DNA from: CAZASK01 sp964487845
GTDB taxonomy: Bacteria > Chlamydiota > Chlamydiia > Chlamydiales > FEN-1388
Assembly (NCBI GenBank): GCA_964487845.1
Contig: CAZASK010000004.1
Span: 1-64,000, forward strand
Reading direction: 5' to 3'
Length of the DNA: 64,000 bases
Of this stretch, positions 26,108 through 34,951 are shown piece after piece. The position numbers and the translations under genes were made by a program. Position 1 is the stretch's first letter; every line of letters begins with the position of its first letter. Below the pieces are notes generated by a model. That model worked only from the letters and a program-made list of their open reading frames with translations. It was not told the DNA's origin and made no database searches.

Positions 26108-27097
26108 CTAAAATGGGTTCATTACTTGTCGAATGGCAGCTTTCGCCTCAAGCATAAGATCTGAGTCGTTGTCTTGTATTTCAAGTTCTATAACCACACA
26201 TTGTGGGATGCTTTCTTTCTTGCAGCGAGCAAGCAGAGTATGTGTTAGTTTTATCGCAGAAGAAATATCCATTCTTGAGTGCTGAATATAAGAGAGAAGT
26301 GAGCGTATGATCGATTCGATCTGTTGAGTGTTGTCGATAGTCAAGTTGGGGTTATTGGATAACAGCCCAAATATAACAGCGGGCTCAACGCCCAGTTGAA
26401 GTGCAGTTTGTATAAGAAGCAGTGATGTGCTGTTTGGACAGGCATTTTCAATCAATTTTTCTATGATGAAGTTGTTTATATTTCTTTGCAGTGCGAGTAA
26501 TAAAATTTCATCAGTAATTACTCTTTCTTGAAGATGATCGATTACTTCTTCAAGAACAGCGCCATGCCTTCCATTAGTAAGCATTTTTTTTAGAAATGAC
26601 TGGGAAAGACTGTTTTTGTCTGTGTGGCAGAGTACCTCCCAGGCAATAAACCACGGGCAGTGAGTATTCATCACCTGCTCTATAAAAGGCTCTGTAAGTA
26701 GGAAGTGTTCCATCTTGTTCAGCATATGATCAATCATTGAGCGGGGGATTTGTTTCTCAATCGCATAGAGCATAAGCTCTGGTGTAATAAGCATGCGCGG
26801 TGTTTTTTGCAATAGTTGAAGCAAGACCCAGGTTTGATTGCTTCCCTGGCAATGCGTAATGGCGTCATGAATCAGTTGTGTCGTGATAATAGATTCTGGA
26901 GCCTTCTCTAAAAACAGAGAAAAAAAATCTTCTACGGTGTGGTTGTTTTGTTTGAGGAGTTCTTGTAAAAGATGCAATCCATTTTCATGAGTCAGGGGCT
27001 CTTGTAACTTTCTCGCAATTTCATTGAAGTCATTGTAGAGAAGATTTGTCGGCAAAGTATGCCAAGGTGTAGTGGATTGGATAGAGCTAATATTCAT
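26108..27097 (-). CDS. All-helical repeat protein of unknown function
   Basis: 329 residues from ATG 27097, which has GAGG 5 nt upstream; an earlier ATG at 27121 lacks a site. The sequence is rich in Leu, Ile, Asn, His and Gln and is built of units about 30-36 residues long with the pattern 'x-I/L-T-x-E-L/I-L-L-x-A-I/L...', e.g. ITPELMLYAIEKQIPRSMID and ITDEILLLALQRNINNFIIE. This looks like an alpha-solenoid, possibly degenerate ankyrin, but no family is certain. No signal peptide or membrane segment. It lies downstream of the HEAT-repeat gene with 64 nt between and may share its transcript. Possibly a host-directed protein. Confidence 0.7.
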   Translation of the reverse strand: MNISSIQSTTPWHTLPTNLLYNDFNEIARKLQEPLTHENGLHLLQELLKQNNHTVEDFFSLFLEKAPESIITTQLIHDAITHCQGSNQTWVLLQLLQKTPRMLITPELMLYAIEKQIPRSMIDHMLNKMEHFLLTEPFIEQVMNTHCPWFIAWEVLCHTDKNSLSQSFLKKMLTNGRHGAVLEEVIDHLQERVITDEILLLALQRNINNFIIEKLIENACPNSTSLLLIQTALQLGVEPAVIFGLLSNNPNLTIDNTQQIESIIRSLLSYIQHSRMDISSAIKLTHTLLARCKKESIPQCVVIELEIQDNDSDLMLEAKAAIRQVMNPF

Positions 27098-27161
27098 TAT
27101 TCCCTCACAAAGTATTTTCAAAGTGATATATCATGTAGGTGAATAGATGTCGAATAGATGT

Positions 27162-28829
27162 CTACTTAGTCGCACAGCGTAGTAGCGCATAGGCAGCGCG
27201 AATGCGTAGTTGCTCTGAGGGGTCATCGAGTGCTTGTAATAAAAAAGGAATCGTTGTTTTTGAAGAGAGAGCGCCGAGAGCGAGTAAAATTTCTTCTTTG
27301 AGATGTCTTGGCTGTTTGCTATATCCTTCACAGAGGATTTTTTCCGCTTCTTGTTCTTGGTGGGTGAAGGCCAAGATAATGGCTGCTTGTAGCTGTGCCG
27401 CCTTGTCCTCATGTTTCATAAGTTGGATGAGTGTCTCTTTGGCAGTATCGGGCCACTCTTCGAGTAAAACTTGCGCGGCTTGTAATGCAACGCCCCATCG
27501 ATTGCTTTTTAAAAATGAGGCAATCTCTTCTTGGGGAAGGCTCTCTTGGCAAGAAGCTAGTATCGAGAGCAGGTGAAGTCGTGTCAGAAGATCTTGTATC
27601 TCAGGGAACTGTGTAAGCCATGGCAAGCGTTCTTGTTTATTTGGCTGTATGTATGAAAAGTGCAGAAATGAAGCGGTGTCAATTTTTTCTTTGAGTTGTG
27701 ACAGTGTCTGCTGCACTATTTTTGCACAGGCAGCAACATCTATTCGATGACGGATCAATGCCAAAGAGAGATTTATTTTTACATAAGGATCTTCATGGGT
27801 TGCATAGTGACGCTTGATAAGCTCGATACTTGATTCACCACCATGTGCGATGAAACATGCCGCCTGGAGGGCTATTTCTCGAGGAGCGCTGAGCATCGAC
27901 TCAAGAATGTGTATTGCTTGTGGTAAGTAATTCGTGTTGTTTCGGACAATGCAATACCAGGCAGCACACGCCTGTACTCTCGCATGAGGGCTTTTTAGCA
28001 GCGGGACATACTGGTCATTCGTGCAGGCTGGGTTTCTTACAAGAGCTGCAATTTTTTCTAAAAGAACCTCCTCTGAAAGCTCTTCTTTGGCTACATCTTC
28101 TGATGAAAGTAGATCGGGATGTTTTGCAATGAGTCTCCATCCCAAAGATCGAAGAGTTGCATGGCTGCTATTTACAAGAGTCAAAATGGTTGTTTTGCTA
28201 GGTGCATTGTGCTGTTGATAGAGGGCTTGAAATGCAGCCTCCTTTTCCTCAGATAAGCGTGTAGCAGAACTCAAAATATCTTCGAGTACAGAAGTTGCTC
28301 GAGCGTCATAGGAGGTCGCAAGTGCTTGGATGGCAAGAGCGCGTATGTGCGAAGATGGGTCATGTTCGATTGCGTAGAAAATATCTGTATAGAAATGATG
28401 ATCTCTAAAATGCAAAACTCCTTGATACGCGAGAGATCGGATGGCAATATTGTCATCACCTAAACACTTTTTGATAAGAAAGATAGCTTGTGAGTCTTGA
28501 CTTTGACAGCAGGCCATCAAAGATTCAAATCGTATAAGTGGAGAGCTTGAAGAAATGCCGCGTTGTATGATAGCCCAGGCAAGTTCTTCCAGAAAATGAT
28601 CAGAGTATTCAGATGGTGCAAAAAGTTGTAATTCTCGAATCATCTCTGTATTACGCCCAAGATGCGCAAGACACACTATTTTCGCACTGCTTGCTTTCGT
28701 ATCATGGTTGGAGATAGAGTCAAGGGCGGCTTGATAATTTTTGAGCAGCATATGAGAAGCATAAGGCTCTTGTCCAGTCAGACAGACGCATGCAGATAAG
28801 GCCGCAACAAAAAAGAAGCCTGTTTTCAT
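27162..28829 (-). CDS. Exported HEAT-repeat protein
   Basis: 555 residues. A signal peptide is evident (MKTGFFFVAALSACVCLTG); the second Cys could be a lipoprotein site (LSAC or CVC). The rest is an alpha-solenoid of HEAT repeats, clearest at about 130-190 (DDNIAIRSLAYQGVLHF, PSSHIRALAIQALAT), 270-360 and 500-555 (DDPSEQLRIRAAYALLR). HEAT solenoids are protein-binding scaffolds; in the envelope of a chlamydia this might support assembly or secretion, which is only a guess. The start overlaps the HIT gene stop by 4 nt, so it belongs to the operon MYG1, HIT, HEAT. As I recall, a similar order exists in Chlamydia trachomatis. Confidence 0.82.
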   Translation of the reverse strand: MKTGFFFVAALSACVCLTGQEPYASHMLLKNYQAALDSISNHDTKASSAKIVCLAHLGRNTEMIRELQLFAPSEYSDHFLEELAWAIIQRGISSSSPLIRFESLMACCQSQDSQAIFLIKKCLGDDNIAIRSLAYQGVLHFRDHHFYTDIFYAIEHDPSSHIRALAIQALATSYDARATSVLEDILSSATRLSEEKEAAFQALYQQHNAPSKTTILTLVNSSHATLRSLGWRLIAKHPDLLSSEDVAKEELSEEVLLEKIAALVRNPACTNDQYVPLLKSPHARVQACAAWYCIVRNNTNYLPQAIHILESMLSAPREIALQAACFIAHGGESSIELIKRHYATHEDPYVKINLSLALIRHRIDVAACAKIVQQTLSQLKEKIDTASFLHFSYIQPNKQERLPWLTQFPEIQDLLTRLHLLSILASCQESLPQEEIASFLKSNRWGVALQAAQVLLEEWPDTAKETLIQLMKHEDKAAQLQAAIILAFTHQEQEAEKILCEGYSKQPRHLKEEILLALGALSSKTTIPFLLQALDDPSEQLRIRAAYALLRCATK

Positions 28830-29161
28830 GTCATAGGGCCTAAGGGCTCTCCACCAAGTAAATGAAAATGAAGATGAAAGATCGTCTGTCCTGCAGAGGG
28901 GCCATTATTGGTTACCAATCGAAAGCCATCTGCTACGCCCAATTGTTTGGCCATCTTGGCTGCTACAAACATCATTTCAGCAAGAAGTGGCCCATCTTCC
29001 TTTTCTGCATGAGAGATGTCATGGATGACTTTTTTTGAAATAATAAGGAGATGAACAGGAGCTGCTGGTGAGATGTCGTGAATGACAAGGATTCGTTCAT
29101 TTTCGAATGCTTTTTTTGATGGAAGCTCCCCGTCTATGATTTTTTGAAAAATAGTTTTCAT
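28826..29161 (-). CDS. HIT-family nucleotide hydrolase
   Basis: 111 residues, the usual size. The active-site triad motif HLHFHLLGG is at about residues 96-104, and the start FQKIIDGELPSKKAFE is typical of the HINT/ycfF branch, which splits AMP-linked substrates such as adenosine phosphoramidates. The His in the middle of HxHxH forms the nucleotidyl intermediate. It lies between the MYG1 gene (16 nt upstream) and the HEAT-repeat gene (4-nt overlap). Physiological substrate not known. Confidence 0.93.
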   Translation of the reverse strand: MKTIFQKIIDGELPSKKAFENERILVIHDISPAAPVHLLIISKKVIHDISHAEKEDGPLLAEMMFVAAKMAKQLGVADGFRLVTNNGPSAGQTIFHLHFHLLGGEPLGPMT

Positions 29162-29177
29162 GATAGCCGTTCCTCAA

Positions 29178-30059
29178 CTAAGGAATTATTTTTTTGAGTG
29201 CAGAGATCGCATCTTCTTTAGTTTCCCATACCGATATAAATCTTCCTTTATGGCAAAAGATGGCTCCAGAGATAGCTGTCTTTGCTTTTAAGGATTCGTC
29301 AATAAGACCCGCCCACTCTTCAGGGAGAGGGAGTCTTACTTTCATCCTTTCTTCATTCGATGGAGGGATTCCGCGCAGCTTCCAGTGTTGACCAGATGGC
29401 ATGATGACAAATCGAGCTGGGTGCTTTTCCCCGCCCTCTTCAAAAAAGGTGTCCATCCAAGGGATTGCCTTGTCAAATATCAGACACTCTTTAAATTCTG
29501 CCATGGCCTCCATGACCTCTTTTTTACAAGAGCGGTTGTATTGATAGCGTTGCCATAATCTTTTAAGATGACCTAAAGCAAAGGTAACGGCGTGGAGAAA
29601 GGCTGAGTCTTGATCTGCGCTTGTAGCGTCATAATGAATAGGTGTGAAATTGGAGATGATATGTGAGAAGGTGCATAGTCCAGGAGCTTGCGTGTCCTTG
29701 CCATTGTCGTGTGCGTCAACACCTCGTACGAGGGCGTTATTAAAAAAATCAAAGTCTTTTTGGGTGAGCAGGCCGATTTGTTTCAGGTAATCTAAAATCA
29801 TTCCAGCACTACTGAGCGGGCCTTTATAATCGACTTGATGATGGTCAAAACGCTTTTTTTCAAGGCTGTAGATGCCGCCAACATCGCAGACATATTCACA
29901 TGAAGAGAGCTTAGCGTAGTGACGAGTTCTTGTAATCTTGTCCATGTCTATGAGATCAAAGCAAAGCAAAAGTGCACATGCTGTGACTTCATCAGCATGA
30001 AAAGTGCCATCATGAGTTCCAAAGGAGCGAGGTAAGATAGGTTCTTTTGTCATAGTCAA
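29178..30059 (-). CDS. MYG1-family exonuclease/phosphoesterase
   Basis: 293 residues, DHH-like metal hydrolase family. Signatures are THDGTFHADEVTACALL (residues about 15-31), the Asp in CDVGG, RFDHHQ (the DHH-like motif) and GVDAHDNG, followed by C-terminal KLRGIPPSNEE. Eukaryotic MYG1 is a 3'-5' RNA exonuclease; the bacterial members have the same fold and presumably cut nucleic acid or nucleotides using Mn2+. It is the first gene of a minus-strand operon with HIT and the HEAT-repeat protein, and is divergent from the LOG-domain gene. This neighbourhood is a chlamydial one as far as I recall. Confidence 0.88.
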   Translation of the reverse strand: MTMTKEPILPRSFGTHDGTFHADEVTACALLLCFDLIDMDKITRTRHYAKLSSCEYVCDVGGIYSLEKKRFDHHQVDYKGPLSSAGMILDYLKQIGLLTQKDFDFFNNALVRGVDAHDNGKDTQAPGLCTFSHIISNFTPIHYDATSADQDSAFLHAVTFALGHLKRLWQRYQYNRSCKKEVMEAMAEFKECLIFDKAIPWMDTFFEEGGEKHPARFVIMPSGQHWKLRGIPPSNEERMKVRLPLPEEWAGLIDESLKAKTAISGAIFCHKGRFISVWETKEDAISALKKIIP

Positions 30060-30112
30060 AATCCGTCAAATAGCTCATTATCATCAACATGTTAATTAGA
30101 GGGAAGGTATTT

Positions 30113-32218
30113 ATGAAGGTTGATCTCAAACAACATGATCTCGTGACTCCAGATGGGAAAATTATTTCTCTGAAAGCGCTGGGAGAAAAGGAAGCAGAAG
30201 CTGAGGTTCTTATTGAAGGAATTCACCCAACATTTGTTGGGTTTCATATCGATCCCTCGCTTGTGATGTTCAATGTCAAAAGTACACTTGCACAAATAGG
30301 AATAAATGGAATCGGAATTGAATATCATCTCGATCCTCAAGTAGGTATTGCAAGGGTAAAGGTCAAACTACAAGCGATAGGACCTATAGCGAAGGAGATG
30401 CTTACCTTCATTGGTGTTGGATCCTATATAGGAAAGCTTTTTGCAGCTGACGACAGAAGAAGAGTACGCGATCCACAATACCTTGCAAGGATGTTTGGGC
30501 GATCTGACAGATCAGGGCGTCCTCTTCTTTCTCTTGGGGGAATGCATGGAAGCGATTCGTTAATTTTAGAAAAAGTAGATGGACGCACGGTGGCTTATCT
30601 TGCCTTGAAGGCTGGGAAAGTGCTATATGAATCATCCATTTTTGGTTTTTTGCAGACAATGGCAAAGTCTCTGCCAGTACGTCATCGTCTGAGAGATTTA
30701 TTGAGCCTCCATCAACAGTGGGTGCCAGGTGCTATCAAAAACGTTGACCACGATGAAATTTTACTCGTCCGCACAGAGCCTCTGCATATTCGTACCGTCT
30801 TTGCTCGTGTCGTAGACCCTTTATTAGCCCCAGGATACCAACATACGAGCGCTTCTGTGTTACAGCCAGATACAAGAGCTTCAGGAGATATCTATGAATT
30901 ATATGGTCATTCTAAGCGTGAAATTACAGATATGGCTTTAGAATTTTATACTCTTGAGCCTTACCGTGAGCATGTATTCTTTCAAGATCGCGATCAGCTT
31001 CATGCTTGCTTAGAAGAGGAAAAAGTGCTGTTTTCCGCATTTGAGACAGCACCTCCATCCAAGGATCAAAAAGCGGCAACATATGTGGTGAAAGGTGAGC
31101 AGCTGCAGCAGCTACAGGAAGATGACTGGGTAGTAAGAAAGCCCATTTTCCAACAATTTCCTGGTATGTCACAAGGCTCTCGACAAGCAATGCTTGCAGA
31201 AAGATATATTGAACAGCAGCCTTCATATCCATTTTTGAAGGCAATGGAAGATGGTTTGATAACAAGTCAAGGGATTTTGCTATCTCGTTATTTTCCATCT
31301 CCTTTGTTGACCCGTATGTTTTTGAGTGAATATGTGGCAAGGCTGATAAAAGGAATCTATTTCCAATATCCATCGAGTTCGCGAGGATATTTCTTCTCAA
31401 ATGAGGATCGCTCATTTTTGAATGAATTGCATAAATTTGCGATCCCTGTATTTTGGGTTGATGAAGTCACGGGAAAGGTGCTCCAGTATGCGCAAAAAAG
31501 AAATCGCGAATCAGGAATGTTCGTGCCAAAAGATAAAATTGATATCTATATGCACGCGACTGTTTTTGGAGTGTATGGATCTAATTTGATTGCAGGGACA
31601 TTTGATGATGAGTTGACTTATTTGATGCGTGGGGTAATGAACTTGCGTCCTACGATGAAGCATTCATTATTGAATAAAGATACCCCATTGGCTTTGATCA
31701 CTGGAGGCGGGCCAGGTGCTATGGAGATGGGCAATAAGATTGCTCAGGAGTTGTCTATTTTATCATGTGCCAATATTGCGGATTTTAGGCAGGAAAATGC
31801 AATCATCAACGAACAAAAGCAAAATCCCTATATCGAGGCAAAAATGACCTATCGATTAAAAGAGCTAGTTGAAAGACAGGCTGAATTTAATTTGGATTTC
31901 CCAATCTTTGTCATGGGAGGGATGGGGACCGACTTTGAGCTGTGCTTGGAAGAAGTAAAGCGAAAGGTGGGGTGCACGGCTCCTACGCCAATACTGCTAT
32001 TTGGCCCAGTAGAATATTGGGAGGACAAAATTTCGTATCGCTACCGAAGAAACATCATTTCACAAACGATTGTTGGCTCGGAATGGATTAGCAATTGCTA
32101 TTATTGTGTGCAAAACGCCCAGCAAGCTCTTGAAGTGTATCGTTCCTTTTTTGATACAACACTTGCGATAGGGCCAGAGCATCCAGCTCATGAGCGTGGT
32201 TTTGTTGTCGTCAAATAG
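30113..32218 (+). CDS. Conserved chlamydial protein with a C-terminal LOG (lysine-decarboxylase-like) Rossmann domain
   Basis: 701 residues from ATG 30113, preceded by GAGGGAAGG. The C-terminal region (about 490-690) contains LITGGGPGAMEMGNKIA and later MGGMGTDFELCLEEV, which correspond to the nucleotide-phosphate loop and the PGGxGTxxE motif of LOG proteins; the usual Pro is replaced by Met. Members release free bases from nucleoside monophosphates. The N-terminal 480 residues match no domain I know, so this is a large fusion and the activity should not be assumed. It diverges from MYG1, with the two starts 53 nt apart. A bidirectional terminator follows. Confidence 0.75.
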   Translation: MKVDLKQHDLVTPDGKIISLKALGEKEAEAEVLIEGIHPTFVGFHIDPSLVMFNVKSTLAQIGINGIGIEYHLDPQVGIARVKVKLQAIGPIAKEMLTFIGVGSYIGKLFAADDRRRVRDPQYLARMFGRSDRSGRPLLSLGGMHGSDSLILEKVDGRTVAYLALKAGKVLYESSIFGFLQTMAKSLPVRHRLRDLLSLHQQWVPGAIKNVDHDEILLVRTEPLHIRTVFARVVDPLLAPGYQHTSASVLQPDTRASGDIYELYGHSKREITDMALEFYTLEPYREHVFFQDRDQLHACLEEEKVLFSAFETAPPSKDQKAATYVVKGEQLQQLQEDDWVVRKPIFQQFPGMSQGSRQAMLAERYIEQQPSYPFLKAMEDGLITSQGILLSRYFPSPLLTRMFLSEYVARLIKGIYFQYPSSSRGYFFSNEDRSFLNELHKFAIPVFWVDEVTGKVLQYAQKRNRESGMFVPKDKIDIYMHATVFGVYGSNLIAGTFDDELTYLMRGVMNLRPTMKHSLLNKDTPLALITGGGPGAMEMGNKIAQELSILSCANIADFRQENAIINEQKQNPYIEAKMTYRLKELVERQAEFNLDFPIFVMGGMGTDFELCLEEVKRKVGCTAPTPILLFGPVEYWEDKISYRYRRNIISQTIVGSEWISNCYYCVQNAQQALEVYRSFFDTTLAIGPEHPAHERGFVVVK

Positions 32219-32222
32219 GCAA

Positions 32223-32245
32223 AAGGCGGCTTTTTTAGCCGCCTT
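32223..32245. terminator. Bidirectional terminator between convergent genes
   Basis: A perfect 9-bp stem AAGGCGGCT / AGCCGCCTT with a 5-nt T loop sits 5 nt past the LOG-domain gene stop and 6 nt before the stop of the convergent DUF1207 gene. The A-rich and T-containing flanks allow it to work in either direction. Confidence 0.8.
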
Positions 32246-32251
32246 GTCATA

Positions 32252-33460
32252 CTAGAAACCGTATGCGAGTCTGAAAGCAACGTAGTCAGTGCGTTGTCTG
32301 CTGAATTGACCATCAGGAGAAAATCCCTCATGGTATTCAATGAAAGCTCGTAGTTTTCTTCCAAATCCTTGAATTTTCCCCCATTCATATCCTACAGCGA
32401 AAGTGGCATCAGCTTTCCACTTTGTATCTTGGCGATTCGCAAAGTGCATCGCTAAAAATGGCTGACCATACAGCTGCTTGAAATGACGACGCCATGGTCT
32501 TACTTCAGCTCCATACTCTACATAAAGTGGCTTGAGACGCATTTCTGAGTCGCTATGGCCGATAACACCTACACCACCATAGACACGAATCTGCTCAGTG
32601 ATGTTGTATGATGTGAAGAAGTCAAGAGCTTCAAAGCTTTTGTTGCGTCTGTGTACATGACGGTGAACATGTTTGAGTTCATCACCAAGGTGAGAGGAGA
32701 TGTGATAGAGTCTTAGACGAAATGCGTATGGGCCAATCGCATAGCTTAGAGGGATGCCGACATAATAGTCTGCATTGAGTAAAGGCGCTGATGGAATAGT
32801 GTGGTTGAAGACAGCAAAAACTCCGGCTTCAAGTTCGAGTTGGAGGTCTCCATGCCATTTCCACATATTGCACCAACGGTATAGTGGAAGTTGATCACCA
32901 AAAGATACTGCTGAAGCTCTCTGTTTGCCTAATTGATCACGAAGTCTTTGTCCAACAGAAAATGAGATTTGACGTGGATTTGCGACCATAGTTGGAAAGA
33001 GTACTGTAGACTGTGGCAGCCAAATTCCAGTTCCAGGGATAGCAAGGTCATCGGAGTTTCCTGCTGTAGGTGTGGATGCCATTTCTGATGCTGCGATATC
33101 GGTGCTAAACCCTGCTGCTGTAGCAACAGAAGAGAACTTTTTCACGAAATTTACGATGCAGTCAGCAAGCTGTTTGTCATCAGGAAGATTTGCTAAAAGA
33201 ACATCGCCATTACGGACAGTAATGGTGACTTTGTTTTTTGGAAATTTCGCATCTAAAAGACCTTGAATATATGCTTCAAGATACTTGTCTTGAGAAATTT
33301 TGCTGTTATTCTCATCATGCGAGCGCTTTGTCTGGATATCTTCTGGAAGCTCGATTGTTTGTATTCGTTTTACAGGTTGTTCATCATTCTCAGCTATAGC
33401 GTTGCTATGTAGGCTGATAGTAGTAAGAATGATACTTGATAATGTAGCTATTCTTTTCAT
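32252..33460 (-). CDS. Outer-membrane beta-barrel protein, DUF1207 family
   Basis: 402 residues. Signal peptide: MKRIATLSSIILTTISL then HSNAIAEN. After a variable linker, the segment STVLFPTMVANPRQISFSVG is a DUF1207 hallmark, followed by alternating amphipathic strands with many aromatic residues. The chain ends in Phe (RLAYGF), as expected for insertion by BamA. This family is widespread in chlamydiae and related bacteria as outer-membrane proteins of unknown role, perhaps a pore or adhesin. GAGGAGAAGAGG is a strong ribosome-binding site just before ATG. Monocistronic, with its own terminator. A His/Arg-rich loop (about residue 265, HVHRHVHRR) is unusual and probably exposed. Confidence 0.82.
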   Translation of the reverse strand: MKRIATLSSIILTTISLHSNAIAENDEQPVKRIQTIELPEDIQTKRSHDENNSKISQDKYLEAYIQGLLDAKFPKNKVTITVRNGDVLLANLPDDKQLADCIVNFVKKFSSVATAAGFSTDIAASEMASTPTAGNSDDLAIPGTGIWLPQSTVLFPTMVANPRQISFSVGQRLRDQLGKQRASAVSFGDQLPLYRWCNMWKWHGDLQLELEAGVFAVFNHTIPSAPLLNADYYVGIPLSYAIGPYAFRLRLYHISSHLGDELKHVHRHVHRRNKSFEALDFFTSYNITEQIRVYGGVGVIGHSDSEMRLKPLYVEYGAEVRPWRRHFKQLYGQPFLAMHFANRQDTKWKADATFAVGYEWGKIQGFGRKLRAFIEYHEGFSPDGQFSRQRTDYVAFRLAYGF

Positions 33461-33528
33461 AGAACCTCTTCTCCTCTCATGTGATTTGCCATGGTGAAGT
33501 GGATGTTGAAAAAATGCAAGTAATTATT

Positions 33529-34749
33529 TTACTGTTTCTGTTTTGAAAAATGTTTTTTTGAAGCGAGTGATAAAAGCACGCTTATGAAAAAGACGAAAAT
33601 AGGACCAAAAAGAGAAGTCAGTGCACTGCCGAGAGGGGGGGCAATTGCTCCGCGCAGTCCAACAGTCAAGATGTTGACGTTGCTGAATGGATGGCTATCT
33701 CTATGAAACGAAAAGTGAGCCCCGGACATATGCCAGACAAGGTGGCTGCCTGACTGTCCGATGCCATATATGAAATAGGCGATGTAGAGCATCAGAGGGT
33801 GGAAGAGGGCGAGAGCTAATGCGATTGGGTAGATGCAGAGGATGAGGGATATACGGCGTGAAGTTTCGAAAATAGAGAGCGTCTGCAATGTCTTCGTCCA
33901 CAGTGGGGAGGTCATCGCAAAGCCTAATCCTTTGCAAACAGATAGGGCGATGGCAAGATCCAAGTAGGTGATGTGCAGATAGTCCACAAAAAAGAGAGGA
34001 AGAGCAGGCTGCATAACCATAATCGCAGCTCCGCAGTACATGAAGCCATACTGGAAGCGGCAAAAGTCAGGGCGCTCATGGATAAGTTGCCACGATTCGC
34101 GCCACGGGGCTGTAAAAAACTCTTTCAGAGATGCAAAATCGCGATGCTGCGGCAGAGTAGAGCAGATTTTTTCCGGGATGAAGGCTTTAAAGCTGATACC
34201 TATTAAGCCGATAGAGGCAGTAAGGGGAAACATCCACTTCCAGCTTGTGTGATTGTTGTCCAGCAAAGCTCCCATAGCAAGGGCAAGTAATACGCCCTCT
34301 ATATAGCTCAATGCTGAACTATAGGAGAAGATTTTTCCGCGCTGTTCTTCAGGCAGATTTTGTTTCATCACTTCGATCCAAGCGGGAAGGCCGCCACGCG
34401 ATAGCATCATGTAGAGCGTAGAGCCTGCGATGATGAACCACGGATTATTCGTGAAGGGGAAAAAGAAAAAAGGTGCTCTTGCTAAGATGGCGGTGATGAT
34501 GACATTGGTAACTAATTTTTCATGGCGCTTGCTAATGACATTACTCCAGTAGAGGGAGAGGATGGAGACGAGCGGTCTGAGCATGGTGAGTGCTGCGATT
34601 TGCAAGGTGCTGGCGCCTAAGTCGCGGTAGAGGATGACGGAGAGAAAGCTAAAGTAGAGGACCTGCAGCGGCTCGCTGAAAAGGTTTGCGAGGATAACAG
34701 CGCGCCTTGTGCTCTCGAAGTGAAGGTTCTTTTTGTCGTTTATTTCCAT
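33529..34749 (-). CDS. MFS transporter
   Basis: 406 residues with about twelve hydrophobic helices, in two sets of six with a longer charged loop near the middle (about residues 195-225). RGKIFSYSSALSYIEG at about residue 138 is a segment seen in the MFS group annotated as sugar or drug carriers, and RFQYGFMYCGAA opens the second half. No sugar-phosphate or nucleotide signature is present, so the substrate is unknown; in chlamydiae such carriers usually move host metabolites. ATG start; no obvious ribosome-binding site. It lies 200 nt downstream of the ankyrin-like gene, with a small hairpin (ATAGCC/GGCTAT, 34772-34790) between them. Confidence 0.85.
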   Translation of the reverse strand: MEINDKKNLHFESTRRAVILANLFSEPLQVLYFSFLSVILYRDLGASTLQIAALTMLRPLVSILSLYWSNVISKRHEKLVTNVIITAILARAPFFFFPFTNNPWFIIAGSTLYMMLSRGGLPAWIEVMKQNLPEEQRGKIFSYSSALSYIEGVLLALAMGALLDNNHTSWKWMFPLTASIGLIGISFKAFIPEKICSTLPQHRDFASLKEFFTAPWRESWQLIHERPDFCRFQYGFMYCGAAIMVMQPALPLFFVDYLHITYLDLAIALSVCKGLGFAMTSPLWTKTLQTLSIFETSRRISLILCIYPIALALALFHPLMLYIAYFIYGIGQSGSHLVWHMSGAHFSFHRDSHPFSNVNILTVGLRGAIAPPLGSALTSLFGPIFVFFISVLLSLASKKHFSKQKQ

Positions 34750-34951
34750 AAATTAGAAATATTTTAAAGAAATAGCCAGAAAAAGGCTATAAGCAAATGG
34801 ATTGTACTGGAGTTGATAGCAGGTGAGTAGAATGTGGGTAGTTAGCGGCTGTCACTTCTTTTCTTTCCGTTTCCAACCATCACGAAATTCCACCGGTAAT
34901 CCTATTGAGCTGTTTTGAAGATATTCTAGAAGAATATTCTTCTTCCTCCCC

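Noticed and set aside
27202..27576. 124-codon plus-strand frame
   Set aside because: Antisense of the HEAT-repeat gene, rich in Ser/Cys as antisense frames of Leu/Ala-rich helices often are.
30924..31415. 163-codon minus-strand frame
   Set aside because: Antisense inside the LOG-domain gene; no ribosome-binding site.
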